Shown: one piece after another, positions 17,157 to 26,270 of the stretch
Layout of the letters: each line of letters opens with the position of its first letter
How positions within the stretch are numbered: position 1 is the first letter of the stretch
NCBI RefSeq assembly: GCF_025336525.1
Contig: NZ_JAOCZP010000011.1
Location: 87,675 to 151,674, forward strand
Direction: 5' to 3'
DNA length: 64,000 nucleotides
Source: Chelativorans salis
GTDB taxonomy: Bacteria; Pseudomonadota; Alphaproteobacteria; Rhizobiales; Rhizobiaceae
The notes under the pieces: generated by a model
What the model was told of the DNA's origin: nothing
Database searches by the model: none
Seen by the model: the letters and a program-made list of their open reading frames with translations, nothing else
Position numbers and translations under genes: made by a program

Positions 17157-17368
17157 ATAAGACGTCACTCTCGTGCACGGCTTCGCGGATGAGATCGAGA
17201 AGTAGTTGCTGGGTCTTTGTTGGGGGACCTGGACGCAGGAGGGCACGAGCCGGCCGAACTTATTACTCGCGTGCGATTTGTATTGGATTCGGTTCGCGGC
17301 CGTCAGTACCGGTGGGGCAAACGGCTTCGACCATTCGTCAGATTCCAATCACGCCGCTCAGGAATGCA

Positions 17369-18238
17369 ATGACCACAGTCACCGACATTCATCCGCACGT
17401 CATATCCCGCGATACCACGCGCTTCCCGCTTGCCCCGGTCGGCGGCAAGCAGTCCTCTTGGTCCGCCGCCCACCCGACGAGCCATGAGGACCTCGTAGCT
17501 GCCATGGACTCGGCGGGTGTAGCACGGGCCGTGGTGGTGCAGGCCTCGACAGCGTACGGGCACGACAATTCCTACCTGGCGGAGGCGGTGGCGCGGCATC
17601 CGGACCGCCTGACTGGAGTGTTCTCGGTCGATGTCCTGGCGCCCGATGCCGTCGAGAAGATCCGTTACTGGCGGGGCAAGGGTCTTGTGGGCATGCGCCT
17701 TTTCACCACCGGCACGACGACGCCCGACCAGGCCGACTGGCTGGACGCCGCCGCTTCGCACCCGGCCTGGACCTATGCCGAGGAAACGGGGCTGCCGATC
17801 TGCGTGCAGATGCGGCCCGAGGGCATTGTCCGTCTTCGCCGCCTGCTGGAGCGATTTCCCGGTGCTAAGGTGATCCTCGATCACCTTGCGCGGACGCCTG
17901 TCGACGACGGTCCGCCCTATGCGGCCGGCGCCGACCTTTGGGATCTGACCGCCTTCCCGGGTGTGCATCTGAAACTGACGATCCGAAACATCGACTGGGC
18001 CGCTTCGGGCAAATCGACACACGCCGCGTTCATGGACAAGCTGCGCACGACCTTCGGTTTCGAGCGTATCGCCTGGGGTTCCAACTTTCCTGCCGCCGAA
18101 CGCCCGCTGACCGAGCTTGTCGCGCGTGCCAGGGAAGCTTTCGTGACGCTCAGCGACGACGAGCGGCGGCAGGTTTTTTCGGGCACCGCCGAACGGCTTT
18201 ACCCGATGCTGCGGCAGATGGGAAGCAAGGCGGCATGA
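17369..18238 (+). CDS. Amidohydrolase-2 family metal-dependent hydrolase
   Basis: A 289-residue TIM-barrel hydrolase of the ACMS-decarboxylase/lactonase-like branch. The first metal motif is 'DIHPHVI' near residue 6. 'GVARAVVVQAS', 'VGMRLF', 'KVILDHLARTP' and 'IAWGSNFPAAERPL' follow in the usual order; the last is normally GTDWP-like. The ATG at 17369 has AGGA 5 nt upstream and begins the conserved N-terminus. The stop overlaps the next gene (ATGA at 18235), so the two are co-translated. Members act on lactones or decarboxylate aromatic-pathway intermediates. With the following phthalate-decarboxylase-like gene it suggests breakdown of a cyclic carboxylate brought in by the adjacent TTT system. 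Confidence 0.85.
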   Translation: MTTVTDIHPHVISRDTTRFPLAPVGGKQSSWSAAHPTSHEDLVAAMDSAGVARAVVVQASTAYGHDNSYLAEAVARHPDRLTGVFSVDVLAPDAVEKIRYWRGKGLVGMRLFTTGTTTPDQADWLDAAASHPAWTYAEETGLPICVQMRPEGIVRLRRLLERFPGAKVILDHLARTPVDDGPPYAAGADLWDLTAFPGVHLKLTIRNIDWAASGKSTHAAFMDKLRTTFGFERIAWGSNFPAAERPLTELVARAREAFVTLSDDERRQVFSGTAERLYPMLRQMGSKAA

Positions 18239-19116
18239 GCGGGCAGGATCTGGTTCTCGGCGGCCGCTCGGCGCTCAGCGGGGCGATCACGCAAGACATC
18301 CTCGACGGGCACGACACCGGTTTCAGACTGGTGACGCTCGATCCCATCCATGACGCCTTCACGCCGATGATCCGCGAGCAGGCCTACCCGGCGAGCGAAC
18401 TGGCAATCGTCGCGGCGCTTCAGGCTGTATCTTTCGGTAAGCCGCTGATGTTGCTCCCGGTAACGATGGCCGCGCGCTATCAGCACAAGTGTATCATCCG
18501 GAACCGCCACCGACCCGCATTCGGACCGAAAGACCTGCCGGGCAAGCGGGTCGGCGTACGAACCTATTCCCAGACCACGGCCGCCTGGGTTCGGGCCATC
18601 CTGGAGACGGAGTACGGCGTCCCGACGCGCGCGATGCACTGGGTGACACAGATCGGCTCGCATGCGGCCGAGTTCGCCGATCCGAACTTCGTCGAGGTTG
18701 TGGGGCGCGAGCACCCGCTGCTCGACATGCTCGAGACCGGCGAGATCGACGCAGCGATCTTCGGTAACGATCTTCCCGACGTGAGCTGGGTCGCGCCGGT
18801 CATCGACGATCCCGAGGCGGCGGGGCGACGGCTGCACCGGGACTCCGGCATCGTCGCGATCAATCACGTCGTCGCGCTAACCAGGGAGGTTGCCGCCGAC
18901 GCTGCCCGCGTCGGTCGCCTTATGGCGGCGTTTCGCGACGTGCGGGACAGCCTGCCGTCCGAGACGGCGTCGCTGTTCCCCCTTGGGCTCGACGAGATAC
19001 GGACCTCGGTCGAGGCTCTCCTGAAATCGGTCGAGAACCAGGGGCTCGTCACGAGGAAGCTGTCGATCGAAGACGTCTTCGGCGAGGCGCGAACACTTCT
19101 GGGCGACGCCGGCTGA
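18235..19116 (+). CDS. 4,5-dihydroxyphthalate-decarboxylase-like protein (type 2 periplasmic-binding fold)
   Basis: A 293-residue protein without signal peptide. Its central 'AFGPKDLPGKRVGVRTYSQT' and 'TAAWVRAILETEYGVP' match the region conserved between Pht5-type 4,5-dihydroxyphthalate decarboxylases and NMT1/THI5-like binding proteins. The lack of a signal peptide favours a cytoplasmic enzyme over a transport protein. It overlaps the amidohydrolase by four bases (ATGA) and is convergent with the double-HTH LysR gene. The predicted role is decarboxylation of a dicarboxylated ring or related intermediate. Catalytic residues are not established for this family from sequence alone, so the reaction is inferred. 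Confidence 0.7.
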   Translation: MSGQDLVLGGRSALSGAITQDILDGHDTGFRLVTLDPIHDAFTPMIREQAYPASELAIVAALQAVSFGKPLMLLPVTMAARYQHKCIIRNRHRPAFGPKDLPGKRVGVRTYSQTTAAWVRAILETEYGVPTRAMHWVTQIGSHAAEFADPNFVEVVGREHPLLDMLETGEIDAAIFGNDLPDVSWVAPVIDDPEAAGRRLHRDSGIVAINHVVALTREVAADAARVGRLMAAFRDVRDSLPSETASLFPLGLDEIRTSVEALLKSVENQGLVTRKLSIEDVFGEARTLLGDAG

Positions 19117-19137
19117 TGGCGGGCGACCCTTTGCGGG

Positions 19138-20388
19138 TCAGCCTTCGTCTGCGACCGCGGCGGCGACTTCGGCAAGGAATTCCTGCTGAACCGGGGTCGG
19201 CTCGCAATCTGAGCGCAACGTATAGCCGATCCGCCGCAGCGCGCCGGCGAGGGTAGTCGATAACACCGCAAGCTGATTGCTGGCCTCCTCGTAGCGGATC
19301 TGGCGGCGTGAAACGAGTGCCAACGCGTCACTCTCGTGCAGGATCGCGCGCACAGCGACATGCGACGCGACTTCCATCATCTGTGGCGGCGATGGCTGGC
19401 CGGCGCCGAAGATCGCATCGAACTCCTGGCGCGCCGGCGATCCCTGGCGCGGGGCGATCCACGGGTATTTGCGGAACTCGGCGACGCCCGGGGCCGGATG
19501 ACCGGCAAGCGGGTGATCGGTCCGACCGACCACGCACAGCATGTCGTCGGCCAGCACATGCTCGACAACGTCGTCGAAGGGCGGCGGCTGGCGCAGGGTG
19601 CCGAGCAGGATGTCGATATCCCCATTCCTCAGCGCTTCCAATAGCGGCGGATAGGCGCCTTCGACCAGCCGCACCTTTATGGCCGGGTGCCGCAGCGCGA
19701 TAGTGACCAGCGGCTTTGCCGCGACATAGGGGCGTGCAAGCGGCAGCGCCCCCACGGATAGGCGACCGCGGGTCATGCCGCGATCAAGGTCAAGCTCTTC
19801 GCGCAGGAGTTCCAGCTCTCTCTCTGCCAGGCAGGCGCCACGCGCCAGACGCGTGCCGAGCGCCGATAAACGGATCTGCGACCCGTCGCGCAGCAGAAGC
19901 GTCCGACCAAGACGGTTCTCGAGCCCGCGCAGGTTGCGCACCAGCGAAGGTGGCGTAACGCCGATACCGCGTGCCGCGGCCTCCTGGCCGGTCGTGCGGA
20001 CCAGCGCGCCAAGCGCCGCAAGCTGGCTGGACGTCAGAAGCAGGTCAGGACGCGGCGCGGCGGTCGGCGCAAAGTCCAGATCGACCAGAGCGGCAGACAG
20101 CGCATCAAACGCTCGCCGGATCCGGCGCAAAGCCCTTTCGCCCGCCCGTGTTGGATGCATCCCGGTCGGATGCCGGGTGAAGAACTCCTCAGAAAATGCG
20201 CGTTCGATCCGCGTGATCGCCTGCGTCAGAGCTGGCTGCGAAAGGTTCATGACGGCCGCAGCCTTGTTCATGCTGTTGAGACACCCGACTTCGAGGAATG
20301 CCCACAGGTGCCGCAGATTGGGAAACGCCTCAACCGGACGCGTCGCGAGGGACTCGCCGATAGGGTGCGGGGGAATCTCGGTCGACAT
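19138..20388 (-). CDS. LysR-type regulator with two tandem HTH domains (second copy)
   Basis: A 416-residue protein with the same double-wHTH plan as 10047-11324. HTH 1 is about residues 22-80 ('FPNLRHLWAFLEVGCLNSM', 'LSQPALTQAITRIE', 'EFFTRHPTGMHPTRAG'). HTH 2 is about 118-175 ('LTSSQLAALGALVRTTG', 'GVTPPSLVRNLRGLE'), followed by one effector domain ('GRLSVGALPLARPYVAAKP'). It is the last gene after tctABC on the minus strand, but a terminator-like hairpin (20410-20435) separates it from tctC, so it probably has its own promoter within or after tctC. It likely regulates the tctABC and amidohydrolase genes. Confidence 0.88.
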   Translation of the reverse strand: MSTEIPPHPIGESLATRPVEAFPNLRHLWAFLEVGCLNSMNKAAAVMNLSQPALTQAITRIERAFSEEFFTRHPTGMHPTRAGERALRRIRRAFDALSAALVDLDFAPTAAPRPDLLLTSSQLAALGALVRTTGQEAAARGIGVTPPSLVRNLRGLENRLGRTLLLRDGSQIRLSALGTRLARGACLAERELELLREELDLDRGMTRGRLSVGALPLARPYVAAKPLVTIALRHPAIKVRLVEGAYPPLLEALRNGDIDILLGTLRQPPPFDDVVEHVLADDMLCVVGRTDHPLAGHPAPGVAEFRKYPWIAPRQGSPARQEFDAIFGAGQPSPPQMMEVASHVAVRAILHESDALALVSRRQIRYEEASNQLAVLSTTLAGALRRIGYTLRSDCEPTPVQQEFLAEVAAAVADEG

Positions 20389-20405
20389 GAGTGGACCTGT
20401 GATGG

Positions 20406-20435
20406 AAAAAGGCCGGCGGCGGCGCGCGCCAGCCT
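20406..20435 (-). terminator. Intrinsic terminator after tctC of system 3
   Basis: On the minus strand AGGCTGGCG and CGCCGGCCT pair over nine positions (one G-T), with an 8-nt loop, and are followed at once by TTTTT (20406-20410). This is the most terminator-like site in the window. It would end the tctA-tctB-tctC message before the LysR gene. Confidence 0.65.
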
Positions 20436-20442
20436 GAAGACT

Positions 20443-21408
20443 TCAGTTCGACTGGGCGAGCACGTCCTTATAGCGCGTCAACAGCTCGGTCTGCGAGTCG
20501 ATCAGTGCCTTTAGTTCGTCGCCGTTCATCGGGTCGAGCTGCGAGTCGGTATCAGCGGCCCATTGCTGCAATTCCTCTGCCTCGAGCGCCTTCATGAAGG
20601 CCGCTTCGAACGCAGCGCTGACCTCCGGATCGACCCCCGGAGGCAGGCCGAAGGCGCGGATCAGGCCAAGGCTGGCCAGCGCCGGATAGCCCGCCGAGTC
20701 GGCCTTCTCGGTATCCGGGAAGTCGGCGACGTCGCGATCCGTCATCAGCAGCAGGCCCTTCAGATCGCCGGCGGTATTGAAGGCGGTCGCGGTGTTGATC
20801 GGCGTGACCGAGGCCACCGCGTCGCCGCGCACGACGCCCAAAAGTGCGTCGTTGTTCCCCGGATAGCCCGAGATGATCTGGCACTCGATCTCGACCTCGT
20901 TGCATAGGATTCGGTTGGCTGCGATCCCTGACGATCCATAGGCGCTGAAGCTGACCGGCTCTCCCGCCGCTTTCAGGTCCGCGATCGTGTTGTAGGGCGA
21001 ATCCGCCGCGACGACGACGATGTACTGGTTGAAGGCCATGGCGCCTAGCCAGTCGATCTTGTCGATGTCATAGCCGGTTTCCTCGCCCAGGACGATCGGC
21101 TGGATTATGCCCGGAACGTTGAAGGTGGCAAAGGTCTGGCCGTCGGGCCGCGCGTTGTAGGCAGCCTGCGCGCCCCGCATACCGGCGCCGCCCGAGATGT
21201 TCTTGGGCACGATCTGCACACCAAGCTGCTCGCCCAGAACCTTGCCGAGGATGCGTCCATAAGTGTCGAACCCGCCCCCTGGGCTCGACGGGATGATCAG
21301 GTCGATATTGCCGCTGGGCCAGTCCTGCGCCGCCGCCGGCACGGCCAGCGTTGCAACCGCGACGGCCAGTGCGCCGCCGGCCCGTGTCAGTTTTCGCATT
21401 AATTCCAT
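20443..21408 (-). CDS. tctC: TTT periplasmic solute-binding protein TctC, system 3
   Basis: A 321-residue binding protein. The signal peptide ends near 'VPAAAQ-DWPSG' (about residue 28). It then shows 'IDLIIPSSPGGGFDTYGRIL', 'IVPKNISGGAGMRGA' and 'NARPDGQT', the family pattern, but a more distant branch than the tctC proteins of systems 1 and 2. 'GSSGIAANRILCN' and the 'GYPGNNDALLGVVRGD' region belong to the ligand-binding lobe. The ATG at 21408 has GGGAGG 7 nt upstream and is preferred to the longer reading from 21540. Third gene of a tctA-tctB-tctC operon. Confidence 0.9.
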   Translation of the reverse strand: MELMRKLTRAGGALAVAVATLAVPAAAQDWPSGNIDLIIPSSPGGGFDTYGRILGKVLGEQLGVQIVPKNISGGAGMRGAQAAYNARPDGQTFATFNVPGIIQPIVLGEETGYDIDKIDWLGAMAFNQYIVVVAADSPYNTIADLKAAGEPVSFSAYGSSGIAANRILCNEVEIECQIISGYPGNNDALLGVVRGDAVASVTPINTATAFNTAGDLKGLLLMTDRDVADFPDTEKADSAGYPALASLGLIRAFGLPPGVDPEVSAAFEAAFMKALEAEELQQWAADTDSQLDPMNGDELKALIDSQTELLTRYKDVLAQSN

Positions 21409-21442
21409 GTGGAATCCTCCCTTGGGTTGTCGCAGCGCGGCC

Positions 21443-21928
21443 TCACATGTAGCCGCCGAAGATAAGACCCTCGAATATAGCGTATCCGAGGAGCACCTCG
21501 AAAATGAGGTAAAGGGCGCCGGTGAGGGATATCGCGACAAGCGCCGCTATCCAGATCGGCTTTCCAGCGTGCAGCCATAGATAACTGATCACGTAGACCG
21601 GGATGGCGATGTAGAAGCCGAACGCGGTCGCAAGAGCGGTGAAGGCGACGATCCATGCCAGCGCGAGCGCTTCCTGCCTGACGGGCTGTTCCTGAGCGTC
21701 TCCGCCCGGGCGGATGCTGGCCGCGCCGCCAAACGCCCGCCGCAGCCCGCGCGCCACCCGTCCCTCGCCCTGGCTCAGGATATCGAGGAATAGAAATAGG
21801 ATCGTCAGAGTTGCAACGGAGATCGGGATGGCCCTGCTGCCTGCGCTGTACTGCAGCGCGGTCGCAAAGTAGACGGCCGAAACTGCGATGAGGACCAGGC
21901 TTGTCAGAATGGCACGGCGGTCCGTCAC
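21443..21928 (-). CDS. tctB: TTT small membrane subunit TctB, system 3
   Basis: A 161-residue membrane protein starting at GTG (21928), which overlaps the tctA stop as GTGA and has AAGGAG upstream. Four hydrophobic segments can be seen, including 'AILTSLVLIAVSAVYFATAL', 'ISVATLTILFLFLDIL' and 'LAWIVAFTALATAFGFYIAI'. A polar loop of about 35 residues separates helices 2 and 3. It couples TctA with the binding protein in the same transporter. Spacing to tctC is 34 bp. Confidence 0.87.
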   Translation of the reverse strand: MTDRRAILTSLVLIAVSAVYFATALQYSAGSRAIPISVATLTILFLFLDILSQGEGRVARGLRRAFGGAASIRPGGDAQEQPVRQEALALAWIVAFTALATAFGFYIAIPVYVISYLWLHAGKPIWIAALVAISLTGALYLIFEVLLGYAIFEGLIFGGYM

Positions 21929-23430
21929 GCTTCCTGCTCCTTTCCTTCTCTGAACTTGCGGATGCCGTAGCGGATCGCCGGCACGCAAAGGCTGAGCACG
22001 ATCAGAAGGAACAGGATCAGCGACACCGGCCGTGAAAAGAAGGTCGTCCAGTCACCGCGCGAGATCATCAGTGACTGGCGGAAGTTCACCTCCATTACGC
22101 TGCCGAGGAACATCGCGATGACCAATGGCAGGCGCGGATAGTCGAACCGGATCATCAGGTAGCCGATCACGCCGAAGATCACCGCGACGATCACATCGTA
22201 CATTGAGCTGTTCAGAGCATAGGCACCGACCAGAGCGACCGGCAGGATGATTGCCACAAGATAGTTCACGTCGATCAGGGTGATCCGGGCGAGTTGCCGC
22301 GCCACCAGCAAGCACATGACCGAGGCAAAGACCGAGGCGAACGCGAGCGACAGGATCAGGCTTGTCACCACGTCCATGTGATTAAGCAACACTGCCGGCC
22401 CCGGCTGCATTCCATGCAGCACCAGCAGACCAAGAAAGACCGCCATCTCCGCGCTGCCGGGGATGCCGAAGGCCAGGGTCGGGATCAGCGCTCCGCCCTC
22501 GCGTGCGTTGTTCGACGCTTCGGGCGCGATCACGCCCTTGATGTTGCCCTTGCCGAAGGTCTCCGGCTCGTCGGAAATCTGAACCGTGACGGAATAGGCA
22601 AGGAAAGCCGCCACCGTCCCGCCAACCCCGGGAATTGCACCTATGGCGGCACCGATGGAGGAACCGCGCAGCACGGTCGGCCACTCGCGGAAGACGGCAC
22701 GCACACCCTCTCCCACCCGGCTGACCTCCACCTCCTCGGGGTTCTTGGTGATCGCGCCACCCGAGAGGTAAAGAGAGACGATCTGGGCCACGGCGAACAG
22801 ACCGATCAGCGTGGGCACCAGAGGCACCCCGTCCCATAGGTAGTCGACGCCATATGTAAAGCGGGTACCCGAGCCGACATCATCATAGCCGACGAAGGCG
22901 ATCATCAGACCGAGACCGGCGGCAATCAGCCCGCGTAGCAGCTTGCCTTCGGTAGAGACCGCAATCGCGCTAAGGCCGAGCACTGCCAGCATGAAGAACT
23001 CCGGCGGCGCGAAAAAGAGGATCACCTCGCGCGCGATCGGAAGCGCCAGGAGAAGCAGGATCACCCCGAACAGCCCACCAATCGCCGAAGCGGCCCCGGC
23101 AGCGCCAAGTGCCGCGCCGGCACGGCCCTGCAACGTCATCGGGTAGCCGTCGAAGACTGTGGCGGCGTTCGGCGCCGTGCCGGGTGTGTTCAGCAGGATC
23201 GCGGTGACCGAGCCGCCGAAGGGCACCCCGCCCATGATGCCACCCGCGAGGAACATCGCCGAAGTCGTGTCCATACCGAAGGTCAGCGGGATCAGCAGCG
23301 CCAGCGCCGTCGGGCCGCCAAGGCCCGGAATGATCCCGAACACCAGCCCGACCACTGCGCCGATTGCCAGATAAAACACTCCGCCGCCCGCGACCAGCGC
23401 GTGGAACGAGTGCGCGAGTGCGTCCTCCAT
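21925..23430 (-). CDS. tctA: TTT large membrane subunit TctA, system 3
   Basis: A 501-residue permease with the TctA landmarks 'FGIIPGLGGPTALALLIPLT' near residue 33, 'GGVPFGGSVTAILLNTPGTA' near 65, 'GYPMTLQGRAGAALGAAG' and 'AFGIPGSAEMAVFLGLLVLH' near residue 320. It is the first gene of its operon, unusual in that tctC is last here while tctC is first in system 4. The ATG at 23430 has AGGATAGGG upstream and is preferred to 23505, which would add a charged non-family extension. About 1.3 kb of decayed DNA lies upstream; no promoter could be identified with confidence. Confidence 0.93.
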   Translation of the reverse strand: MEDALAHSFHALVAGGGVFYLAIGAVVGLVFGIIPGLGGPTALALLIPLTFGMDTTSAMFLAGGIMGGVPFGGSVTAILLNTPGTAPNAATVFDGYPMTLQGRAGAALGAAGAASAIGGLFGVILLLLALPIAREVILFFAPPEFFMLAVLGLSAIAVSTEGKLLRGLIAAGLGLMIAFVGYDDVGSGTRFTYGVDYLWDGVPLVPTLIGLFAVAQIVSLYLSGGAITKNPEEVEVSRVGEGVRAVFREWPTVLRGSSIGAAIGAIPGVGGTVAAFLAYSVTVQISDEPETFGKGNIKGVIAPEASNNAREGGALIPTLAFGIPGSAEMAVFLGLLVLHGMQPGPAVLLNHMDVVTSLILSLAFASVFASVMCLLVARQLARITLIDVNYLVAIILPVALVGAYALNSSMYDVIVAVIFGVIGYLMIRFDYPRLPLVIAMFLGSVMEVNFRQSLMISRGDWTTFFSRPVSLILFLLIVLSLCVPAIRYGIRKFREGKEQEA

Positions 23431-23761
23431 CCCTATCCTCGATCGTTGTGGTCCTTTATCGAAGCGCCATTCCTTGCGGACGCGCGCCTCCTCCCAACAG
23501 GGCAATTACATTTTCGCAGGACGTATATTCGTCCAGGCACCGAGCAACAAATCACTTGGATGCCTTTGTTATAACTTTTGTGTTCGCGGTAGCCCAGACG
23601 ACGCAGTCCGCCAGGTCATTCCGTGCGGAGGCCCATGTAAGTCATCAACTGGGGGATGGGGCTACACTGTTGAGGCAGCCAATCCAAGGTAGGCGCGAAA
23701 CTCACCCGTCCGAGGATACCTGACGCGGCGAGCGCACCCCGCCAGAGCTTTTTGTGACGCT
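23431..23761. other. No intact gene; leader of the tctABC operon and decayed sequence
   Basis: This 331-bp stretch contains the 5' region of the tctA-tctB-tctC operon. A minus-strand reading ('AAPTLDWLPQQCSPIPQLM'-like) is open but matches nothing I recognise. I see no tRNA, repeat or convincing promoter. Confidence 0.4.
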
Positions 23762-24129
23762 CTACTGCGTTGCGAAGCAGTAGAACAATCCATCCCCGCC
23801 GGTGCCTTGGAGAGCTGTTTGGCTGCATCCGCGAGATGGATGCGACGAATTCCAAAACTTCGACGCGGCAGAATCGTCAAATCCCATCCGGTCATGATGA
23901 CCGACCATGGCGCTGCCGTCCTCTGCACTTGAGGTCCAGTCCTCGCACGTCGCGTCATGCGCCGTACCATCCGGCATTGAGCCCATGAGTATATCGTGGC
24001 GGTTTGGATCGTCGCCGCGGCCATTCACCATCTCGCCGTTCTCGTCGAGTGCCGTCTCCTTGCTGATGAGGTTCTGGTCGCCATGCAATTCATCGACACT
24101 CTCGGCAATCGTTTCGCCTGCCGCGTTAA
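23762..24129 (-). pseudogene. C-terminal fragment of a lectin-like lipoprotein gene
   Basis: The minus strand is open from about 24129 to the stop at 23762. It encodes 'DELHGDQNLISKETALDENG', 'VNGRGDDPNRHDILMGSMPD', 'DWTSSAEDGSAMVGHHDRMG' and finally 'WNSSHPSRGCSQ' and 'GLFYCFATQ'. I recognise this as the C-terminal lectin-like domain of a family of secreted hypothetical proteins of rhizobia and other bacteria (WNSSHPSRGCSQ...GLFYCFA end). The N-terminal lipoprotein signal and first half are absent; at 24130 the sequence changes to the oppositely oriented zwf fragment. No start codon with a ribosome site exists, so it is a fragment. Confidence 0.6.
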
Positions 24130-24174
24130 CCCAAGGTCCATCTCGATCTGGAGACTTGGGGCTGGATTGTCGGG

Positions 24175-24424
24175 CGTCTTTTCTATCTCACGGGCGATTT
24201 CGACAATCCCGAAACCTACCGCCGCCTTGCCGAGCGCCTGGAAAAGCGTGCCAAGGAAAGTGGTCATGCCAACGCCGTCCTCTACCTCGCCACGGCGCCG
24301 CGTTTCTTTGGTATCGTTATCGAGCAGCTGAGCGCTGCCGGATTTTCGCGGGAGAAGGGGCTTTCGCCGCATCGTCATCGAAAAGCCTTTCGGCACCGAC
24401 CTTGCCTCCGCCGAGGCGCTCAAC
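24175..24424 (+). pseudogene. zwf: Internal fragment of glucose-6-phosphate dehydrogenase gene
   Basis: The plus strand encodes 'RLFYLTGDFDNPETYRRLAE', 'VLYLATAPRFFGIVIEQLS' and 'AAGFSREK', then after a one-base frameshift near 24360 'RRIVIEKPFGTDLASAEALN'. This is the stretch of G6PD after the NADP-binding domain, including the RIVIEKPFG motif. Both ends of the gene are missing (roughly 80 of 490 residues remain). It abuts the lectin-like fragment in the opposite orientation, which marks a rearrangement breakpoint near 24130-24175. Confidence 0.75.
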
Positions 24425-24425
24425 C

Positions 24426-24751
24426 ACCCGAAGGCAACAGCTGTTCCTAGCGCTCCCGGCAGCAACAGTTCATGTCAAGGTTGAGCTGAACGTCAGAGGT
24501 ATCTGTTATAACGACTTAAGATCGCACCGCAGCTGGAACCGAGCGACTGTTTGGCGACAGCGTTTCCGACGGGATTGCCCGCGTCCGGACGGGAGCCTTC
24601 TCGCATGCGCGACGCCGACCAGTCGTGCTGTCTTGGCAATACCGTTATGTTGGTCGTCCGCGATGTGTCATGTGGCCGTCAGGTAATTGCGGTCGAACTC
24701 ATGGTAAACTGATTGCGTCCGCGGATCGAAGGGCCATCTGGGAGACAGTTC
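24426..24751. other. No gene seen
   Basis: These 326 bp between the zwf fragment and the phosphodiesterase gene carry only short frames without recognisable similarity. The promoter of the phosphodiesterase gene should lie here, but I cannot place it. Confidence 0.4.
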
Positions 24752-25978
24752 ATGCCTCGCTATCTTGTATCGGCACTGCTTCTTGCCGCCGCCACGGGTC
24801 CGGGCTTGGCCGAAACGGCCAACGCCCCGCAAAGCATCCAGCTCGGTCCGCGGCCCTTCTATCTCGTCCAGGACATGGACGAAGGTGAACTTAAGGAAAA
24901 GCTCGCTGCCTGCCAGGCAGGCCCCTTCACCAAGTCCTCCTGGTCGATCGGCCATCGCGGCGCTGGATTGCAGTTTCCCGAACACACGCTTGAATCCTAC
25001 GTCGCTGCAGCACGCATGGGAGCGGGGATTGTGGAATGCGACGTCACCTTCACCAAGGACCGCGCATTGGTTTGCCGCCATAGCCAGGACGATCTCGCCA
25101 CCACCACCGACATCCTCGCCAGGGAATTCTCCTCCACCTGCGCCACACCATTCACGCCCGCCAGCGGCGGGCAAGACGCCACGGCCGAATGCAGAACCTC
25201 CGACATTACCCTGGCCGAGTTCAAGTCGCTCAACGGCAAGATGGACGCAAGCGACAAGCAAGCCGTGACCGTCGAAGAGTTTCTCGACGCCACGCCCCGT
25301 TGGCGCACCGATCTCTACGCCACTCACGGCACGGTCATGACCCACGCCGAATCGATCGAGCTTTTCAAGTCGCTCGGCGTGAAGTTCACGCCGGAATTGA
25401 AGGCACCTGCTGTCCGGATGCCGTTCGAGGGCGACTACACGCAGGAAATGTATGCCCAGCAGATGATCGACGAATACAAGGCGGCAGGCGTCGACCCGGC
25501 GGACGTCTTTCCCCAGTCCTTCAACCTGGCCGACGTGCTCTACTGGGTCGAGAACGAGCCGGAATTCGGCCGGCAGGCCGTCTATCTCGACGGCCGCGAC
25601 GAGGACGCGAGCTTCTCACACATGGACCCGTCCAGCTGGGAACCGGGCATGCGTGAGTTGAAGGAGATGGATGTGAACTACATCGCGCCGCCCATGTGGA
25701 TGCTGGTGACGGTCGAGGACGGCAAGATTGTTCCCTCCACCTATGCCAAGGAGGCCAAGGCTGCCGGCCTCAAGATTATCTCCTGGACAGCAGAGCGCTC
25801 CGGGCCGCTCAAAGACGGCGGCGGCTGGTACTACCACTCGATCAGCGATGTGACGAACAATGACGGCGATATCTTCACTCTGCTCAATGTGCTGCATGAA
25901 GATGTCGGCGTAGTCGGTCTATTTTCGGATTGGCCAGCCACGACAACCTACTACGCCAATTGCTTCGGGCTGGAATAA
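24752..25978 (+). CDS. Exported glycerophosphodiester phosphodiesterase
   Basis: A 408-residue GlpQ-like enzyme that hydrolyses glycerophosphodiesters to glycerol-3-phosphate and an alcohol. The signal peptide is '[19 protein letters not shown]' (cleavage near residue 20), placing it in the periplasm. The active-site signature is clear: H68 and R69 in '[17 protein letters not shown]', E95 and D97 in 'GIVECDVTF', and H110 in 'LVCRHS'. The ATG at 24752 has GGGAG 7 nt upstream. It stands alone between a decayed region and a 292-bp intergenic gap, so it is probably monocistronic; expression under phosphate limitation is common for such enzymes but no Pho box was found. Confidence 0.9.
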   Translation: MPRYLVSALLLAAATGPGLAETANAPQSIQLGPRPFYLVQDMDEGELKEKLAACQAGPFTKSSWSIGHRGAGLQFPEHTLESYVAAARMGAGIVECDVTFTKDRALVCRHSQDDLATTTDILAREFSSTCATPFTPASGGQDATAECRTSDITLAEFKSLNGKMDASDKQAVTVEEFLDATPRWRTDLYATHGTVMTHAESIELFKSLGVKFTPELKAPAVRMPFEGDYTQEMYAQQMIDEYKAAGVDPADVFPQSFNLADVLYWVENEPEFGRQAVYLDGRDEDASFSHMDPSSWEPGMRELKEMDVNYIAPPMWMLVTVEDGKIVPSTYAKEAKAAGLKIISWTAERSGPLKDGGGWYYHSISDVTNNDGDIFTLLNVLHEDVGVVGLFSDWPATTTYYANCFGLE

Positions 25979-26270
25979 AGCATCTTCCAACCTTTTGCTG
26001 CTCTGGATGCTAAGCGCAAATTTGACGGCTGAGATACCGCACCCGTCGCACTCCGCCGCCTCGCCATCTTGTCGCGAAGCGTGATGGGTTTCGGACGCCG
26101 GCCCTGGCGCCAGGCCAACACGTCGATGGCCGGCATGCGAAACCCATCACAATTGCGGACCTCCTTGATCATGTTCGATCGGCCGCCTCTGGACAAAAGT
26201 TGACTTGAAGCAACCCGGTAACGAGTTGCGGCAACTCCCCTTCGTTCGTAGTGAATGTGTGCTTGACTTC

